From Bolinopsis microptera (Eukaryota > Ctenophora > Tentaculata > Lobata > Bolinopsidae), in NCBI RefSeq assembly GCF_026151205.1, contig NC_087074.1, positions 15,188,667 to 15,252,666 on the forward strand: 64,000 nt of DNA, written 5' to 3'. Of this stretch, positions 47,431-62,400 are shown piece after piece (position 1 is the first letter of the stretch; each line of letters begins with the position of its first letter). The translations under genes and the position numbers were made by a program. The notes under the pieces were generated by a model. It did no database searches. It was not told the DNA's origin and saw nothing but the letters and a program-made list of their open reading frames with translations.

Positions 47431-50400
47431 AGTTGTTTATATTTTTTAAAAATTAAAATAAGGGGGTCCGTGGTAAGAGGCTAAGTTTGTGACATTTGCA
47501 CTAGATGGGGCAACCCATGATATTTAACCATTTTATTTAAATATTGTATAACATGGGGCTTTGTCTTTAATGCCCCAAAAGGGGCATGTTAATCGGTTTG
47601 TACCCAAATAATAAGCAGTTTTTCTGGGCAATTCATGTCCCTTCAGGTTTTCTTTATTTCAGGTTTTAATTGCATTGTGCGTGGGGGTCGGTTTAAATTA
47701 AACAACAAAAGCTCTTCCCCCCCGCTGTGTAGCCAGATAAATTACTCGGTGTTATATTAATACTAACAAAACTGGGGGGCCCTGGCGGGTTTCATTGGAC
47801 AATTCAGGGTTTAAAAACAAAATACGTGGGAGGAAATTTGGGACAATGGATACAAATAGCGTTGTGGAAATACTCTAACAACTTTCAAATTCAGTGCAAA
47901 TGTTATTGCTGATAAATAACAAGGGAATTTTTTTGGGTGGCTTCAGGATTTTATTTGCTTTACACACACATTTTAGTTTGCGTGTTGCAAAAACACAAAA
48001 ATAGCGGGGCCCAGGTTGGTTTTTTCAGGGGGGGGAAAAAAAAAAAATCCAAGTTTTTTTATTGTGTGGTTAACGTAAAAAAAAGAAAAAACCCCGGCTT
48101 CAAAAACAAAAGGGGGCCCTTTTCAAGGATTCAACCTAAAAGGCTACGCTTGTTGTGATTGGTATTTGGGAACTTTTATCGAAAACATTCTCCGAACCCC
48201 CAAGGTTTTTTGTTCACCCCCGCTTGTTGTTTTTCAAAGGCTTTACCCATAACTTTTTAAAAGATGAAAAATCGGGGGGACCCAAATAAACTGAAGGTGG
48301 GGGGGGGGGAGAGGGGGGGGGGGGACCGAAAAAGGATGTGCAGAATCAGGTGGGAAATACCAACTGGTGAAATTAAAAAAAACTTTTGGCAAGGGGGTGG
48401 GGGGGGACTAAATTGGCTTGAGAAGAAAAAGGGAAAGTTTTGAAACCCCTCTGTTTTTTTTTTTCCTCCCAGGACGGGACCAGTGGGGAAAAAGCGGAAA
48501 AAAACTTTGTCCAAAATAGGGCATGGTCGTTCCCAGGTGTTTGAAAAGGGAATTTTCATTTTGCAGGGCCCCCCTAGGGCGGGCGTTGAGCCCTAAGGGA
48601 AAATATTGAAAAAAGCTGTTTTGCTTCTGATATAAAAAAAAAACGTTTGCCTTCCGAGAGGGAAAGGAGGATAGATAGTTCAATACTTTTTTGGTTTTCT
48701 TCTTTTACTGGTTTCTACCCCCAGGAAAAAATCAAAGGAGTGAAGGGAAAGTCTGGGAAAAAGGAGTGGGGGGGGGAGTTAGCTTGAAGGTTTCACTTTA
48801 GAAAAAACACAAGATGAGACAAAAAAACCCCCTTTCCGATTTCGTTTCTTTTGCTGTAGGGATGGGGGGCAGGGGGAATAAAAACCTGTATCCAAGATTG
48901 GAGGGTGGGGGGGGGGGGGGACCCCCCCCAGGGGCCACGTTTAAAAAAAAACCTATAAGGTTTCACCCTCATTTCAAGCGGGGCTTCTGGAATTTTTTTT
49001 TTTTTTTTCATGTTGGCGGGGGCAAAGGGGGGTTGATAGGCAAGGCGAGGGAAAATAAAAAACTAAAAAGGCAAAGAATGTGGGGAGGGGGGGTATTTGG
49101 GGGGAACTCAGGGTTTTTACCATTTTCAGCCCCCCGGGAACCGATTCAGCCGAAGGGGGCCAGGGAGGGGAGGCTGGGCCTTCAGGAAAAGGTTAGTTTC
49201 TTCGGAAGTTAAAGGCAAGGGGGGACAGACGGGGGGAATGTTTGGGGGGGGGGAGGGGGGGTAGCCTCAGCGGAGTTTGATTGTTATTAATAAAGGGGAT
49301 ATACCATACTGATCGCTTAAACGGCTTTCGGAGAGGGGGGGGTGGGACTGATGGGGATCATTGGAAGTTTTTTTTATCAACATTTTATTTATTTATTTTC
49401 TGGATTGAATTGTTTTTTTTGCATTTAACAGGGGGGGAGAACTAGGGGGCTGTTTGCGGGGTTGGTGGTTTTCCCGACTTTACCAAGATTTTTTTGACTT
49501 TTTGGGGCGTTTTTTTCTGGGGGTGTTTCCCTTTGAAATTTTTTTACATTTGGTTTTGAATCCACAAATTATTTTTCTGTCCTGTAGGGGGGGGAGGATC
49601 GGGGCCAACTCAGTTAAGATTTTGTTTTTTTAGGTGGTTGGGCGGGGGGGCCACAGTGTTAGTATCTTGTAATGTTAAAAAATTTTGAAAAGTAATTTTT
49701 CATAAAAAAAAATATGTTTGCCAAGGATAAAAATAAAAAAAAAAAAACATTTGTTTACATTTTGCAGGGGTGCATTATTAAAAAACCCCCCAAGGTTTGT
49801 GGAGTTTGTCCTCTAAAGGGATCCTTTCAGGAAAAAAACTTGGGAGATTTATTTTTTGAGCAAATTTCCCATATTTTACGTGGGCCTTAATATTTGGGGG
49901 GGAATAATTTTGGGGGGGCGTTTGGGGGGCCCCCCCCCCCCCACCTGGGTTGGGGGGGGGGGGGGGGGGAACTTTAAAAGGGCGGGGGGGGAACCCCAAA
50001 CCCCCACCCCTGCGGGGCTTCTCGGGTGGGACTTTTGTGAGTTTTAACCAATTGGGGGACCTTTTTAAAAAATAATTTCCCCGAATTCAGTAGCAAAAAA
50101 AAAAATTTCTATTTTGCAGAAAAGGGAAGTGGCAATAAAAAAAAAAAAAAAAAACTCAAAAACCCCTTCCGGCCTTCCCCTATCTGGCTACTGGGGGGAT
50201 TTTTTATAAAATATTGCAAAAGTTAAATTTTGTTCTAAAAGATAATTGGGAATTTTTTTAAAAAATTTTCAATAATTATTTTTTCCTTTATATTTCCATT
50301 GCATATTTGCTGTTTACAGCATTTGGCATTTTGGAAAAACCTTCCTCGTACCTTTTGTGGCTGGGGGGGCCCTAATTATTTTTGACTTGTACCCACACAA

Positions 50401-53400
50401 GCGAGAGCAACATTGGTACATAAGGTTTTTTTTTTCCTGTAATCCAGTAAAGAAAGCCCATGTTTCTTGATGTTGACTAAGGACTATCGCAAACACCGAG
50501 TGGAAAAATGTCACTTGGAAACTTTCCCCCCTGTTGTAGGAAGGGGCAAAATTGGATGTTTGCACTTCTTGGGCCGGGTGGGGAGGGGGCGGCGGGGGGG
50601 GCTAATAACGTGATATAATAATGCAATGGGGAAAATTATCTTAGTTTTAATGTATATGACTTCTAATGTTTAGTTCTTGGAAGGTTATGCGAAATAGTTT
50701 TCTTAGTGTTAAAGGGACGTTGTGCGTTTTAGGGAAATTATTTCAAGTTAAAAATTAAACTTTTATTTTAAATAAAAATGTTCACAGTTAAACAAAATTA
50801 CACCATAATGTTTTTTTATCTACGGTTAAAGATTTTTTAAAAAACCCAGTATTTTGGGATTATTGAATATGTACGTATGCCAAATGTGAAGGTGAAAATT
50901 AGCTTAGCAAAATTTTTGATATTGTTGTGGTTTTCACTGGTTTGGGGGGGCCCCCAAACGGCCCCCATTTATTAATGTGGCAACCCTTGGTTTTTATTGT
51001 AAAAATTGTATATTTATGGTAAATTTTTATATTAAATTTACCCTTCTCCCGTTGGAATTAAGGGTTAATTTTTACATGGGGGGACCCCTACTTGATATAA
51101 ACTTCCTTTAGGAAATACAATTGTTTCTGTGGATAAAATATTTTTTTAACATTTTTTGGCAAAAAATAAATATGTAAAATACCCATTTAAATTCGGCCGC
51201 ACCATTCCTTTAACCAAAATAAAGCCATTTCCTCATTATTATAATAATAAGTATTATGTACTTTTATTAATTTGGAACCCCCATTTCTGTGGGGAAATTT
51301 CTTTTTTGTAAAGGGCCCACGTTGTAATCCACAGGGTCTGTGGAAATTAATTTTAAATTGGAAATAAAATTTTACATAACTCCACTTTGCTTTTTTGGAA
51401 GTAAGGGGAAAATTAAGGACGGTTTGGCCTTATCTGGGACCCACCAACCTTTATACCCTTTAAAATAATCACTTTCCAAAAAGGTGTGGGTGGACCCACT
51501 TTTTACCCAAAACAAAAAACAGTTTGGCCATCGGTTTGCCTTTAGGGGGGGGGGGGGGGTGGGACCGCTGGGTTGGGAATTCCGGGGTTGTTGGGGGTGG
51601 GGAACCGGTTTTATTTTTATAAAACCCGGGTCCTTCTTTTTTTTTCATAATGGTCCGGGTGTATGGGGATCCTTTTTTGGGGGGGGGGGGGGGGACATTT
51701 GGACCCCCCCCAACTTTTAGTATGTTTGTAGGGTTAGTGTGGGGGGAGAGGGTAAAGATTTTGTTATTAAAAAGACATGTTTATTTCTTACAATCCAATT
51801 TTTTAATTTTTCCACAGGTATGGTTTCGATTGTGGTAAAAATTTTCCCTTCATTTTCCCGATAAAAGTTAAACAAGGCTGTGGGGAAAATTTGGCTTCCA
51901 GTGTGCAACGTTTTGTCTACCAATCCCGTTATAAGTTAACCGCGGTAAATACCAAACGGAAGGTGTAGTAAAATTTTAAATTAAAAAATGTTTTAATTTA
52001 ATGAAAAATATACGTTTAATTATGATGGGGGGTACTCCAAGGTCTGTACCACTTTTTTTGCATATGTTAATGTGTATTACCAGCAATTTTTGTTTTTGTC
52101 TAAAAATTTAATTCTCTTTTGCCGTTTAACACCTTGTATAAACATTTGGGTTGAAAATTGTCCTGTGATTAAAATGTTTATGTTTCCCCATACATTTGGC
52201 TCTTAAAAGTATTTAAAACCTATTTGGGGCCTTTTTTTTTCCAGTTTTCGGGAATTAAAACTTTCTTTTAAAAAAAAATTCAAAAGGTTAAAAGTTTTAT
52301 AAAATAACATCAACAGGGGAATCCTACCCATGGGTATCTAACAAAATTGGGCAGAAAAAAAAGTGGGAGGGTCCCTCTCTTCCCGGGATTGGGAGGGGCG
52401 GGGGGAAGTTAGAACGTCGATAACGGGGAGGGAATTGTCAGTGAATAAATGTGTTATATAAGATCCTCCCAACTTAATCATTTTTTAAACTTTAACCCCA
52501 AAACTTGTTAACCCTCATGTTTCAACTGGCGGTAAGGTTAAAAAAAACCAGGTTTAAAAAAACAAAACAAAACCCAGTTAGGTTTCACCATACTGGTTCC
52601 TTCCGTTGGCCTTTTTTTTAAAAATGGGGCTTTAACAAAGGGCCCAGGGGTGCTTGTTTTTACACCCCGGGACTTGGCCCAAAAACCAAAATATTGTTCC
52701 ATACCTTTTTGGGGGTTCGGTTGGGATTTAGTGTCGGTGGAGGGAAAATCTCGGGATGTCCTTTTCTTGAATTAATTTTTACCAGGGGCCCAGTTTCATA
52801 GCGGGCCCATAACCTGTCCAAACATGTAGCTTGGGGGAATTTTAAATTAATGTGCAATGCATTACGGGGTTTGGGATACAACTAAAAAAATACCCTTCTC
52901 TCCACTGCAAGGGTTCTTTTTCAAAAAAAACTGTGCAGTACTGTGGCGGGTTTTTTGGGATCGTAAATTTTCCATCTTTTTTCTGGGTAACCCCACCCCA
53001 TGCTTTTATTTTTTACAAACAGGAAAGGGGGGGAGTGAAACAGGGACTTACTGCAAGGGATTTTTTTTCCAAAGTCTTCTTGATTTTTTAACTTTTCTAC
53101 CAAAAAAAACCCCCCTTTTTCCTCGGGCTGTCCCCCTACCTTGGGAAACGTTCAGGCTTTATTTTTAATAGGGGGGGAGGGAATTGAAACTCCATTGTGG
53201 TTTTAAATAATAAAGGTTTTTTTTCAATTATCCCCCCCACTAAAAACCATAACGAGTCAGGGGATTTTGGTTATTTTAAGGGAGGGGAACTTTTCCCCCG
53301 AAAACCAATTCAAATCACAGAGGGAGGGTATTTGTTTAAAAAAATTTATGCTTTATTTTTTCGGGTTTTGGGAATTACTTTTGCTTTTGGGCTCGGTTTC

Positions 53401-56400
53401 AATTTCTTTGGGAATTTAAACAAAAAACCTTCAAAAATAACTTATTGCCTAAAGGGGGGTGCTTCTACCGAATGTGCTTTTCGGGGGAAAAAAAAAAAAA
53501 ATTACGTGCTGTGAAAAATACTTTTTTTTTTTAGTTTACCAATTTATACGGGGTTTTCCCCCCCCCACGCCATTTACCTTACTAATCGTCCAACGCTTGG
53601 TTTAATATCTTAAGGCGGAAGTGAGAAAAAAACAACCTTTGGACTTTTTTGTATGGGTGCCCCAGGTATGATCTTTAGGGAGGATTTGGGCCACCCTTTA
53701 CCAATATGGGGCAGCAAATTAAGGCTACCTGCTCCTCTTTATTTTTGTTTGTGTGACCCCTTGAGACCTTATTTTTTCTCCACCCCGGTTCACCCAAGTT
53801 TTTCAATACTCCTCCCCCACTTCTTTTCCTGAAACAAAAACTTATTTTGTTTGCCTGGGTTGTTCCAAATAAAAAAAAAAATAAAACAAATCTGTCTTGT
53901 TACCCCCTTTTCAATTCAGGTGACGGTAAATTCTATTTTGTTTTACGGGGTACCCATTTTACGGAGTTGTAACTTTTCGGTCCCATCCCAACTAAACATT
54001 ACAACCCGGCTTTTTTCTGTGGTACCAATATTTTCATTCTGTGGGTAAAATGTGCTTTTGGGGGGGGAAAATTTGTTTAGCCTTTATAAAACTTGCGTAT
54101 TTAAAAAAAGGGTGGTGAGGTGGTTGGTATGGGGCGAGGAGGGAAGTAGGTGTTTTTCTGGTTATTTGGAAGTTTGGATTTTTTTTTATGGGCATTTCCA
54201 ACACTGATAATTTTCCTGGGGGCGGACGGGATAGGCATTTTTCATGGGGGTGGAAAAACCCCCTTTCAATCACGTCCCGTGTAGGACGCTTTTCCAACAT
54301 AATAACGTCCCCAACATTCTTTTCGCTTTCGGTTGGATTTTCCCCGGGGGGACCGGGTTTTGGATGGTTTTTTGAAACCCCCCAGGTGTTTTGGGACTGT
54401 GTTTCCCTCACCGAAATAACACCAGGAAGGTTTGTCCAATTTTCTCAGGGGGGTAACCTTCCCTTGAAGGCCCAAAAATGTTATTAACAAAAGTGGGGAG
54501 TTTTGTTTCAGCTTTCAGTTGATGGCTGTCTTTGTCCTCAACCCCCACTCCGGGATTTATGTTTTTGTGCAAAAAAAGGTTTCTTGTTCTTTAACATTAT
54601 GGGAGGGGGGGGAAAATGATAGGAAAATTTTTTATTTTCTTTCGGTGTTTTTAGGGAGGGGGTTAATTGGAAAAAATAATTTTTATGTGGTTTTTCGGTA
54701 AGTTGTTCACTTGTAAAAAAAATAATTGTTTTTAAAGGATATGTTGGTATTCAATAATATTAAACCTGGCATGGAAGTAGGATCAACATTATTTCAACTC
54801 ATCTTTTAAAAAATTTATCTTTTTTTTCATAATTTTTTTCAATGTGGAGCAAATTCTTTCCATTTTTTTATTTATTTTTTGACAGTTCGGGGATTTGTTT
54901 ATCAACAAGAAATTCCGGCCCCCCCTTTGAATTAAGGATAGGTAAATTTGGCACATTTGTTGGGGGGAAAAATTGTGGGATATACTTTGGTGAGGTTACA
55001 CCCCAACTGGGTACCAACTTTGTGAGGGTTTTTTATAACCCCCCCCACCAGTTTTTTTGTTTCCAACTATGGAGGGGGGTGAAAGGGTTATACGGAATGG
55101 TTCCGGGATGGGGGGGGGGTCTTTCTTTATTTACATTTTTTAATATGCCTAGATCCCAGGGGGGGCCATAATGGGGGGGGGAAAAAAAAATGTTTTTAAA
55201 TAATTTAAAATTTTTAGGTCAAAATTTTTCTCCCAACAAAAAATTTTCAATCGGGGGGGGCCCTCCGTAACAAAGCTTCAGGGTGGTTAGGGGAGGGGGG
55301 GGCATGGGTCTTGTTAAAACCAGGGTGGGGGTTCATTGGAGTGTCCCAAAAATTTCCATCGGAAAGGCTTTTAGGGGGAATTTTTTTTCAAGGGGGGGTG
55401 GGGGGTACACTGTTTGTTCAAATCTTTGTTTGGGGGCGGGGGGTGGCCACAAAAGTGGGGACTTCCAATGGTTATTAACCCCAACAAACCTTTAAACACA
55501 CACAAACACACCCACTGTGCCTTAACTAGGCCCACCCAGTGGGTATGTGGGAGGGACTATTTGGGTTTTTATTGGGCCCACCCAACCTTCCTTTGGACCA
55601 AACGTCTGTGTGTTTTATCCATGAAAACTGGTTTGGTACTTTTAATTTTTCAAAATAAAGGGGGAGTGTGTGATTTTTTAATCACTTGGGAATTGGTTTA
55701 ATAGCGGGGCGCAACGGGAATGGTACAAACGGTGTGCATAATTTCACCCAAATTTACCAAAAAACAACAAAGATTAAAAATTTCTTACATACCCAAAGTT
55801 GGGAGTTGTATGGTAAAAATTAATAATGAGGTAATGAGGCCGTAATCTTTATTAATGGGGTATATGTTATTACCCATAATTTGTTTATTATGGTGGGGTT
55901 AACGGTGATTGCCCCTCCAGGCGACGGGGACAATTGGACCCCCAACAAAATTATTTGTTTTCCCCCAACGGGAAAGAAAAAAGTGAAGGAGGAAGCTATA
56001 TAAATTAGGGAGAATCGGGGGCTGTGTTTTGGGTGGCAGGGAGTGGGGTGCGGTGCCCAATTGATGGGCCCTATGGTCGCCAAAAATTTCTAAACCAATT
56101 GTTCACGTCACACACGGTGGCTTTTGCTACCCCCTACCGGATTAGGCTGTATCTGAGCTTCCCCGCGAATCTACAGGTTTTTAACTCTTTTCCGGGGGGG
56201 GGGGGGGGGGGGGGGGGGGGTGGGGGGGGGATGGGTGGAATCCCGGGCTTAACCCCCAAACACGAAAGGGGGAAGGGTTATGTAATAGTTTTCCAAAAAA
56301 AAGGCTGTTTTTGTTTTTCCGTTTGTCAATTTATTGGATTTATTCTTGAAAATCAACCTTTTTTTTCGTTCCGCATTTTTCTTCAACTTTTAAAGGGTTT

Positions 56401-59400
56401 GCCCAAGCCCACAAATTCACTTGGTTTTTTGGCCTCATCTTTTTGAAATTTTCCGGAGTTTTTTTGTATTGTTTGATTTTTATTGAGGGCGGGTCGTATG
56501 GGGGAAAGGGTGGGGAATTATTTACCCATTGGGGGGGGGGGGACCAAAAAGGGAAAATTGTGCATATTTTTCTACTTTGGGGACAAAAAAAAACCCCGTT
56601 TTTTCTTTGTTTTGTTAAACCCTTATAACCACAAACAATTAGGGTCCACTTTTTTTTTCCTAAAACGGGGGCCCCCCAACCATTTTTATTTTGGTTTCAG
56701 TTTGGGATTTTTTTCTTTTCTTGAAACGGGTCAGGAGGGTGGGGGGGATTGTAACTGCCTGGGGGTCTAACCCGTTACCAAAATAAGGTTTCCTTTCGGC
56801 GGATAAAAACATTTCATTTCAGGTAGAGAAAGGAGGGGGGAATGGTTCCAAAACATCCTAAAATAAACAAAAACAGTTGGGGGGGTCCATTTGGAGGGGT
56901 GATGGGTAGGGTTATTCAAAAAAAAAAAAAAACTTCAACTTGCAAAAACAGCTGGGGGTCCATTTTGGGTCAAAATTAAACGGGTTTTGTTTCAATTTGT
57001 GTAAATGGGGTCTTCCCCCCCCGCCCAGAATAAGGGGGGGGAAAAAAAAATTTAGTAAAAAACATTTTTGGGCTTTTTGGAAAGCATGGTTTAGGCCGGG
57101 GGAGTGGGGGGGAAACCGGGGAAACCCAGGGGTGGGCTTTGGCGACACTTTCCATTTGGGTGTTTCTTTTTTTTCTATGTTGGTATTTTTTAGGGGTTTT
57201 CTTTTCAATACAATATAAGAAATGTTTAGTCTGGGGTTAATTGTGCCCAACTTTTTTGTGGGGGGTGGGGGGGGGGTCTGTTTGGGGGGGGGGGAACTTT
57301 TTTTGTTACGTTTAATTTTGGACGTTTTTTTTTACTGGTAGCTTATTTTAAAATGGCTGGCCCCCCATTTTGTGTGGGGGGGGGGGGGGTTGGGGGGGGG
57401 GACTGAAATTTATTCCCACTAATTTTTACCACCCCAGGGGTGTTTGGAAGTTGATTTTTTTATCTTGCATAAATTACAAAATAGTTTTTTATTTGGGGGG
57501 GGGGGGGGGGGAACCCCCCCCGCCCCGGCTGAGTGCGTGGTGGTTGAAATTTTTTGGAAGAGTAGGTTAATTATCCCCACTTTTAAGGGAGGGGACAAAA
57601 TGTGCTTGGGACTGGGAGATTTATAAACAACTTATTGGGGAGGGGACCATTGAAAATTAAAAAATTGGACATAAAGGGGGGGAGGGGGGGGGGGGGACAC
57701 AATTTAAAGAAAAAAAAACTCAACAGCTTTTTTAACTTAATTTCAATTATTTTTCCTTACTCTTTGATTTTTGTTTTCTCGGTTGTTCAATTGGTCAAAA
57801 AAAAAGGTTTTTTATTATGGTTTTTTTTATTTTTTCCTCCGATTTGCCGGGTGGGAAAGGATGTTATTTTCTTAGATTTCTTCCGATATTTTTAGTATAA
57901 TGTTTTTTTCACCCCTTCAATTATGTTCAGATAGGTTGATAGATTGTAAAGGGTTCTGATTGAGCTGGACTTTGTACAGGGGGGGTTTCTTTTATAACCT
58001 TACGAGTTTTACGTGTAGGAGAAAGGAGGATTTTTTGTCCGGGCGGCCCTTGGAAAAAAAAACAATAAACTGTGTCTGGGATAAAAGGTTAAAAAAACTT
58101 TTTGGGTGAATTTGTTTTCCACACTCGCCCCTTTTTTTTTCCCCGTTGAATGTCCAAGAGGGGGGGTTTTTCTGGTAGTTTCTTTTTTTGTTGGGTTTTT
58201 AAATTTTGTTTTGATCCGTGTTAATTATGGAACGCAAAAATTTCAGTATTTGAAAAACTTAAAAAGTTGGGTAGGTTTGTTTTAAAAAATACTGTTTGCC
58301 TTCGTTTTTTTTTTTTTGTTAATTATTTTCTGTGTAAACAAGTGAGTTCATTTTTTGCAGAAAACAAAAAACTCCAAGGTCTATTGGGGTACTTTGTATA
58401 AAATATTAAAAAAAACCTTATATTTATAAAAATTAAAAATAATAATTAAATGTTTTTATTAATATACGACCCAACATAATTTTGGGGGGGGGGGGACAAA
58501 GTAGGATAATTTTAATTCTAACTCTTTTTGTTTAGGGGGCTATTAAGTAAATGGGGGAGCGGGGAGGGTGGAAAAAAACGCCCCAAAAAAAACCCCCCCG
58601 GGAATTTATTTACAAAACAGAGGGGGTGGGGGGATACTCAACCCCTCGCTTTTGTCCAAATACAAAAAACCTGTTTGCTAAGATTCTATTTTCGGTTTAT
58701 CACCTTCTGGGGTTTCGGCCTTTACCTTTCACCCCTCCTTCCCAATTTCAACCCCCACTTTCGTTTTCTGTCTATTCGGGCCCACGTGTATTAACCCCCT
58801 TAGTTCCTGTCAACCCCGTGGATAAGGGTTCTTTACCCCCAGCTTTCTCAACAACCAACATATCAAAACTCCGTTTTTTTGTTAAGGGGAGGGGGCGATT
58901 TGACCCCGCCGGGGGGGGGGCCCAACTCGGGAGGGAAAAACCTAGCCGCAAGGGGGGAGGCGGGACTTTGGAGTTTTTGTTTAACGTGGGGCTCTAACCA
59001 AGTGATTCCAAAACCCCAAAGTTTTACCACTAGAAACCGCCCGTTGGTAAGTAGTGGGTCAGGGTAAAAAAAAACTCCGGATCTCGAGGTTTAAGTTTTT
59101 AGTTTTTCCAAGTCCGTGGGCTTTTAAAGTTTCAGGCCTGGGGTGGGACGTTTTAGTTTTTTTTTTCGGGAGATGATGTTTGATTGTGGGTCTTGTTAGG
59201 TTTCAGGGGGGTGGGGGGGGCGCAGGTTTTTGGGTTTTTGTTTTACCTAGGGTTCCCCCCACCCCGTTGGCTGGGAAAACTGGGTACGTGGGGTTATTTC
59301 CTAGGAGAAGTTAGCAGTGGGCTGTCTGGGGCCCACACCAAATATTTTATCGAGCGTTAGGGTGTTTTTACAGGGGGTACCCGTTTCTTAACAAAAAAAG

Positions 59401-62400
59401 GCCAGGGTTTTAAAATGGTTTTTTTTGTTTTTTTTTTTAAAACATCCATATTAAAAGGCTAGCCAAGGGGACTTTAAAGTTGGTTTGCTGGGGGGGTTTA
59501 AATAGTGATCATTTGTGATTTTAGGGGGGGGCCTGGGGGGGAATCTAAAAATAACCACCCAATTATCGTAAACCAGGATTGGGTGTATCTTAGATCTCCG
59601 CGACATTTTCCCCCCCCAAATGTTTTTTTTGTTATTGTTACGATGTCTTTGTTTTAAGGGGATAGGGGGGGGCCTGTTTGAGTACCCGGGATTTTTGACA
59701 GTTAAGGGGAATAGGATAAACCCCCGTTATCCTTATTCTAGGGGTTCTGCACCCAAGGGTGTTTATGTGGGGTTGGATTGGATAATTCTCTTTTCAAGTG
59801 GGGGGACCCAATGTTTCCGGTGAGCGCCTTAAAAAAAAAAACTTTTCCAAAAACCTGATACCTTATAAAACACGATTTGGTTGAAAGGTAGGTTTTAAAA
59901 CTGTAGGGATCGTTTGTTGGGACGTCACTTTATCGACATGGTCAAAAGATGGTGGGGGGGGGGGAAAAACGAGGTTATTTTTGTTTTTGGGTATTTCTTT
60001 TCTTCCCCCCAAAGGAAATGAAAGTTATGGGGGTCTAGGGGACTTTTTTTTTTCCCCACGGGTTTACCCCCCCCAATGGTTAGTGGGGGAAAAATAATGA
60101 TCCGGTGATTTTCCCGATTCTTTGGAAAAAGGGGAGGGGTGTTTATAATAAAACTTTTTTGCGGGTGAGGGTTTTTGTCCCAGTGGGGCTGGGGGGTAAT
60201 GGTTTTCGGGGTACATTGGGGAGGGGGAAAAAAACAGGCCCCCCACTAGGTGACCCCCAAAACAAAAGGGCAGAGGGGTGGGGGGAAATAAAGAACCGGA
60301 CTTTTTTTAAAATGTAAACAAAAACACCCCACTGTTTTAATTTTATAGGAAAGGTGGCATTATGTTTCTACGGGCTTTTGGCCTTTTCTGGGTGGGAATG
60401 GATGTTGGTCTATGAGGGGCTGGGGGAAAGGAGGCCGGGGAGCTTTTGTGGCCTATGGGTTGGGTCATTTTAATTTTGAGGGTCTGAAAAAAATTTTACA
60501 GGGAAAAAAATTTCCTTGTTCATTTCCCGGGGAATCCCAGTTTTTTCGGGATTTCAGAACAAGGTCCCGGTGGAGAATGTATTAATTAATGGGCTCGGGC
60601 TTTACTTGGGGGCATGGGGAGAATTTTGGGCGGTACTTTTTTGATAGGGGGGGGGGGGGGGGGGGGCCGTTATTGATTTTTTTCGGGGGAATGTTGACCA
60701 TTTGTTTTTTTTTAAACCAGCTTTTAACAAAAAAACTAAAAACATTGGAATCAATCTGAAAACCCAATGCTTCCAATTTAGTGGTAAGACAAGGGACCCT
60801 GCTTTTTTTTAAATTATAGCTTTGTTCCATAGGGGTATTTATTTATGGATTTTTCTATGGCGTTTTTGTCTTTGGCTAGGTGGGGAATCTAGTGTTTTTA
60901 GTTGAGGCTTTATTGGGGAAGGGGTTTGTTTTCTGGGGGAAACCACAATCATTGGTTATTTAGGGGAAGGGAAAAAAGGTATTTATAAATTTTTTAAACG
61001 TTTAAAAGGTTGAATTTATAGGAAATTTTTAAAGTTAAAAATTAAATTAAAAATATTTAATTATTTTTTTTTTTTGGCTTCGGTTTTTTTATTAGGTGTT
61101 GGGTTTTTTAAAAAAAAATATTATTTTGTTAATTTCGGGGGGGAGGTTTTTTTAAAATTTCCACAAACTTTTCAATTTTATTTATTGAACCCCATTTTTT
61201 CACTTAAATAACGTTTTTTGAACTTTTAAATCGGGGGGCAGATCTTTTTTTAATTTTTAATTTATTTCACCCGTGTTTGTTGTATATTTTTATGGTCCCA
61301 CTTGTATTTAATGGTTTTATTTTTCAATAACGCTTTTTTATTTTTTTTTTGCAAGGGAGGGGGTAGTGGGAAGAATTGGGTTTTTTTCAAGTAAATTTAA
61401 TATTTTTTGGTTTGTTTTATTGGATGAGTTTGTTTATATCGGGAAAAAACCTGGTTTTTTTTTATTCTTTTATGGGGCTTATATTCTTTCAGTTCTAAAA
61501 AAAATAAAAACTAGAAAAAATAAAACTAAAAAAACGGGCACCAAGTTTCCAAGGGGGTGGTTTTCTCCAATATGCCAGGTTTTACGGGTTTTAATTTAGT
61601 TGGAAATTTTGGGCATTTAGGTTTTTGTTTAATAGTTTACTTTTTATTCCTTTTTTTTACCTAATATGAAAAGTTTAATATGTACCCCCTAAAAAAGGTT
61701 TTTTTTGGGGGGGCCCGGTTTTGGTGGTGGGATAAAAACGACACACAAACTTAATTTGGGGGGACCCAACCTTTATTTAAATGGTTTTTATACACCCCCA
61801 ATTCTTCTGAGTATTCCAGCTTTACCAAAGTACCAAGACAAAAATAACAAAAAAAACAAAACCCAAACCCCCAACCATACCCCCAAAAAAAACCCCCAAA
61901 AACCTTTTCTTCCCATTTCTCCTCCCAATGTTTTGTGGGATAAAAATAGCCAAGGAATTTTACCCAGGGGATTTTTAAAAGAATTTTGGGCTTTTTGGAG
62001 GGGATGTGGAAAATAGGGTGGGGGGGGTGGGGGGGGGGGGATGGGGTGGGGGGGGGGGGACGGCGAATTTTCCAGGAAGGGGCTGGGAAGAATAAAAACC
62101 CCCCCAACTTCTCAGGAGGGTGGGGGGGGGTGGGGGGGGTTGGGGGGGGGGGGGGGGGGGGGGACATTAAAAAATAAACTGAGGTTTCCGGTTTTTTTTA
62201 AATAAAAAGGGGGCCGCCAGGAGGTTTTTTTTGAGTTCCCAGTGGAGAACTTGGCCGTTCACAAAAAAGTTTCGAAAACCTCCTTCTCTGACTTTCCATA
62301 GGGGTGGGTGGGAGATATGCTTGCCGGTAAAGGCCACAATTCTTTGTTTTAAATGCTGAGATTATTTTCAAAAAACTTTTTGGTAAAAAGGCCCTTATGG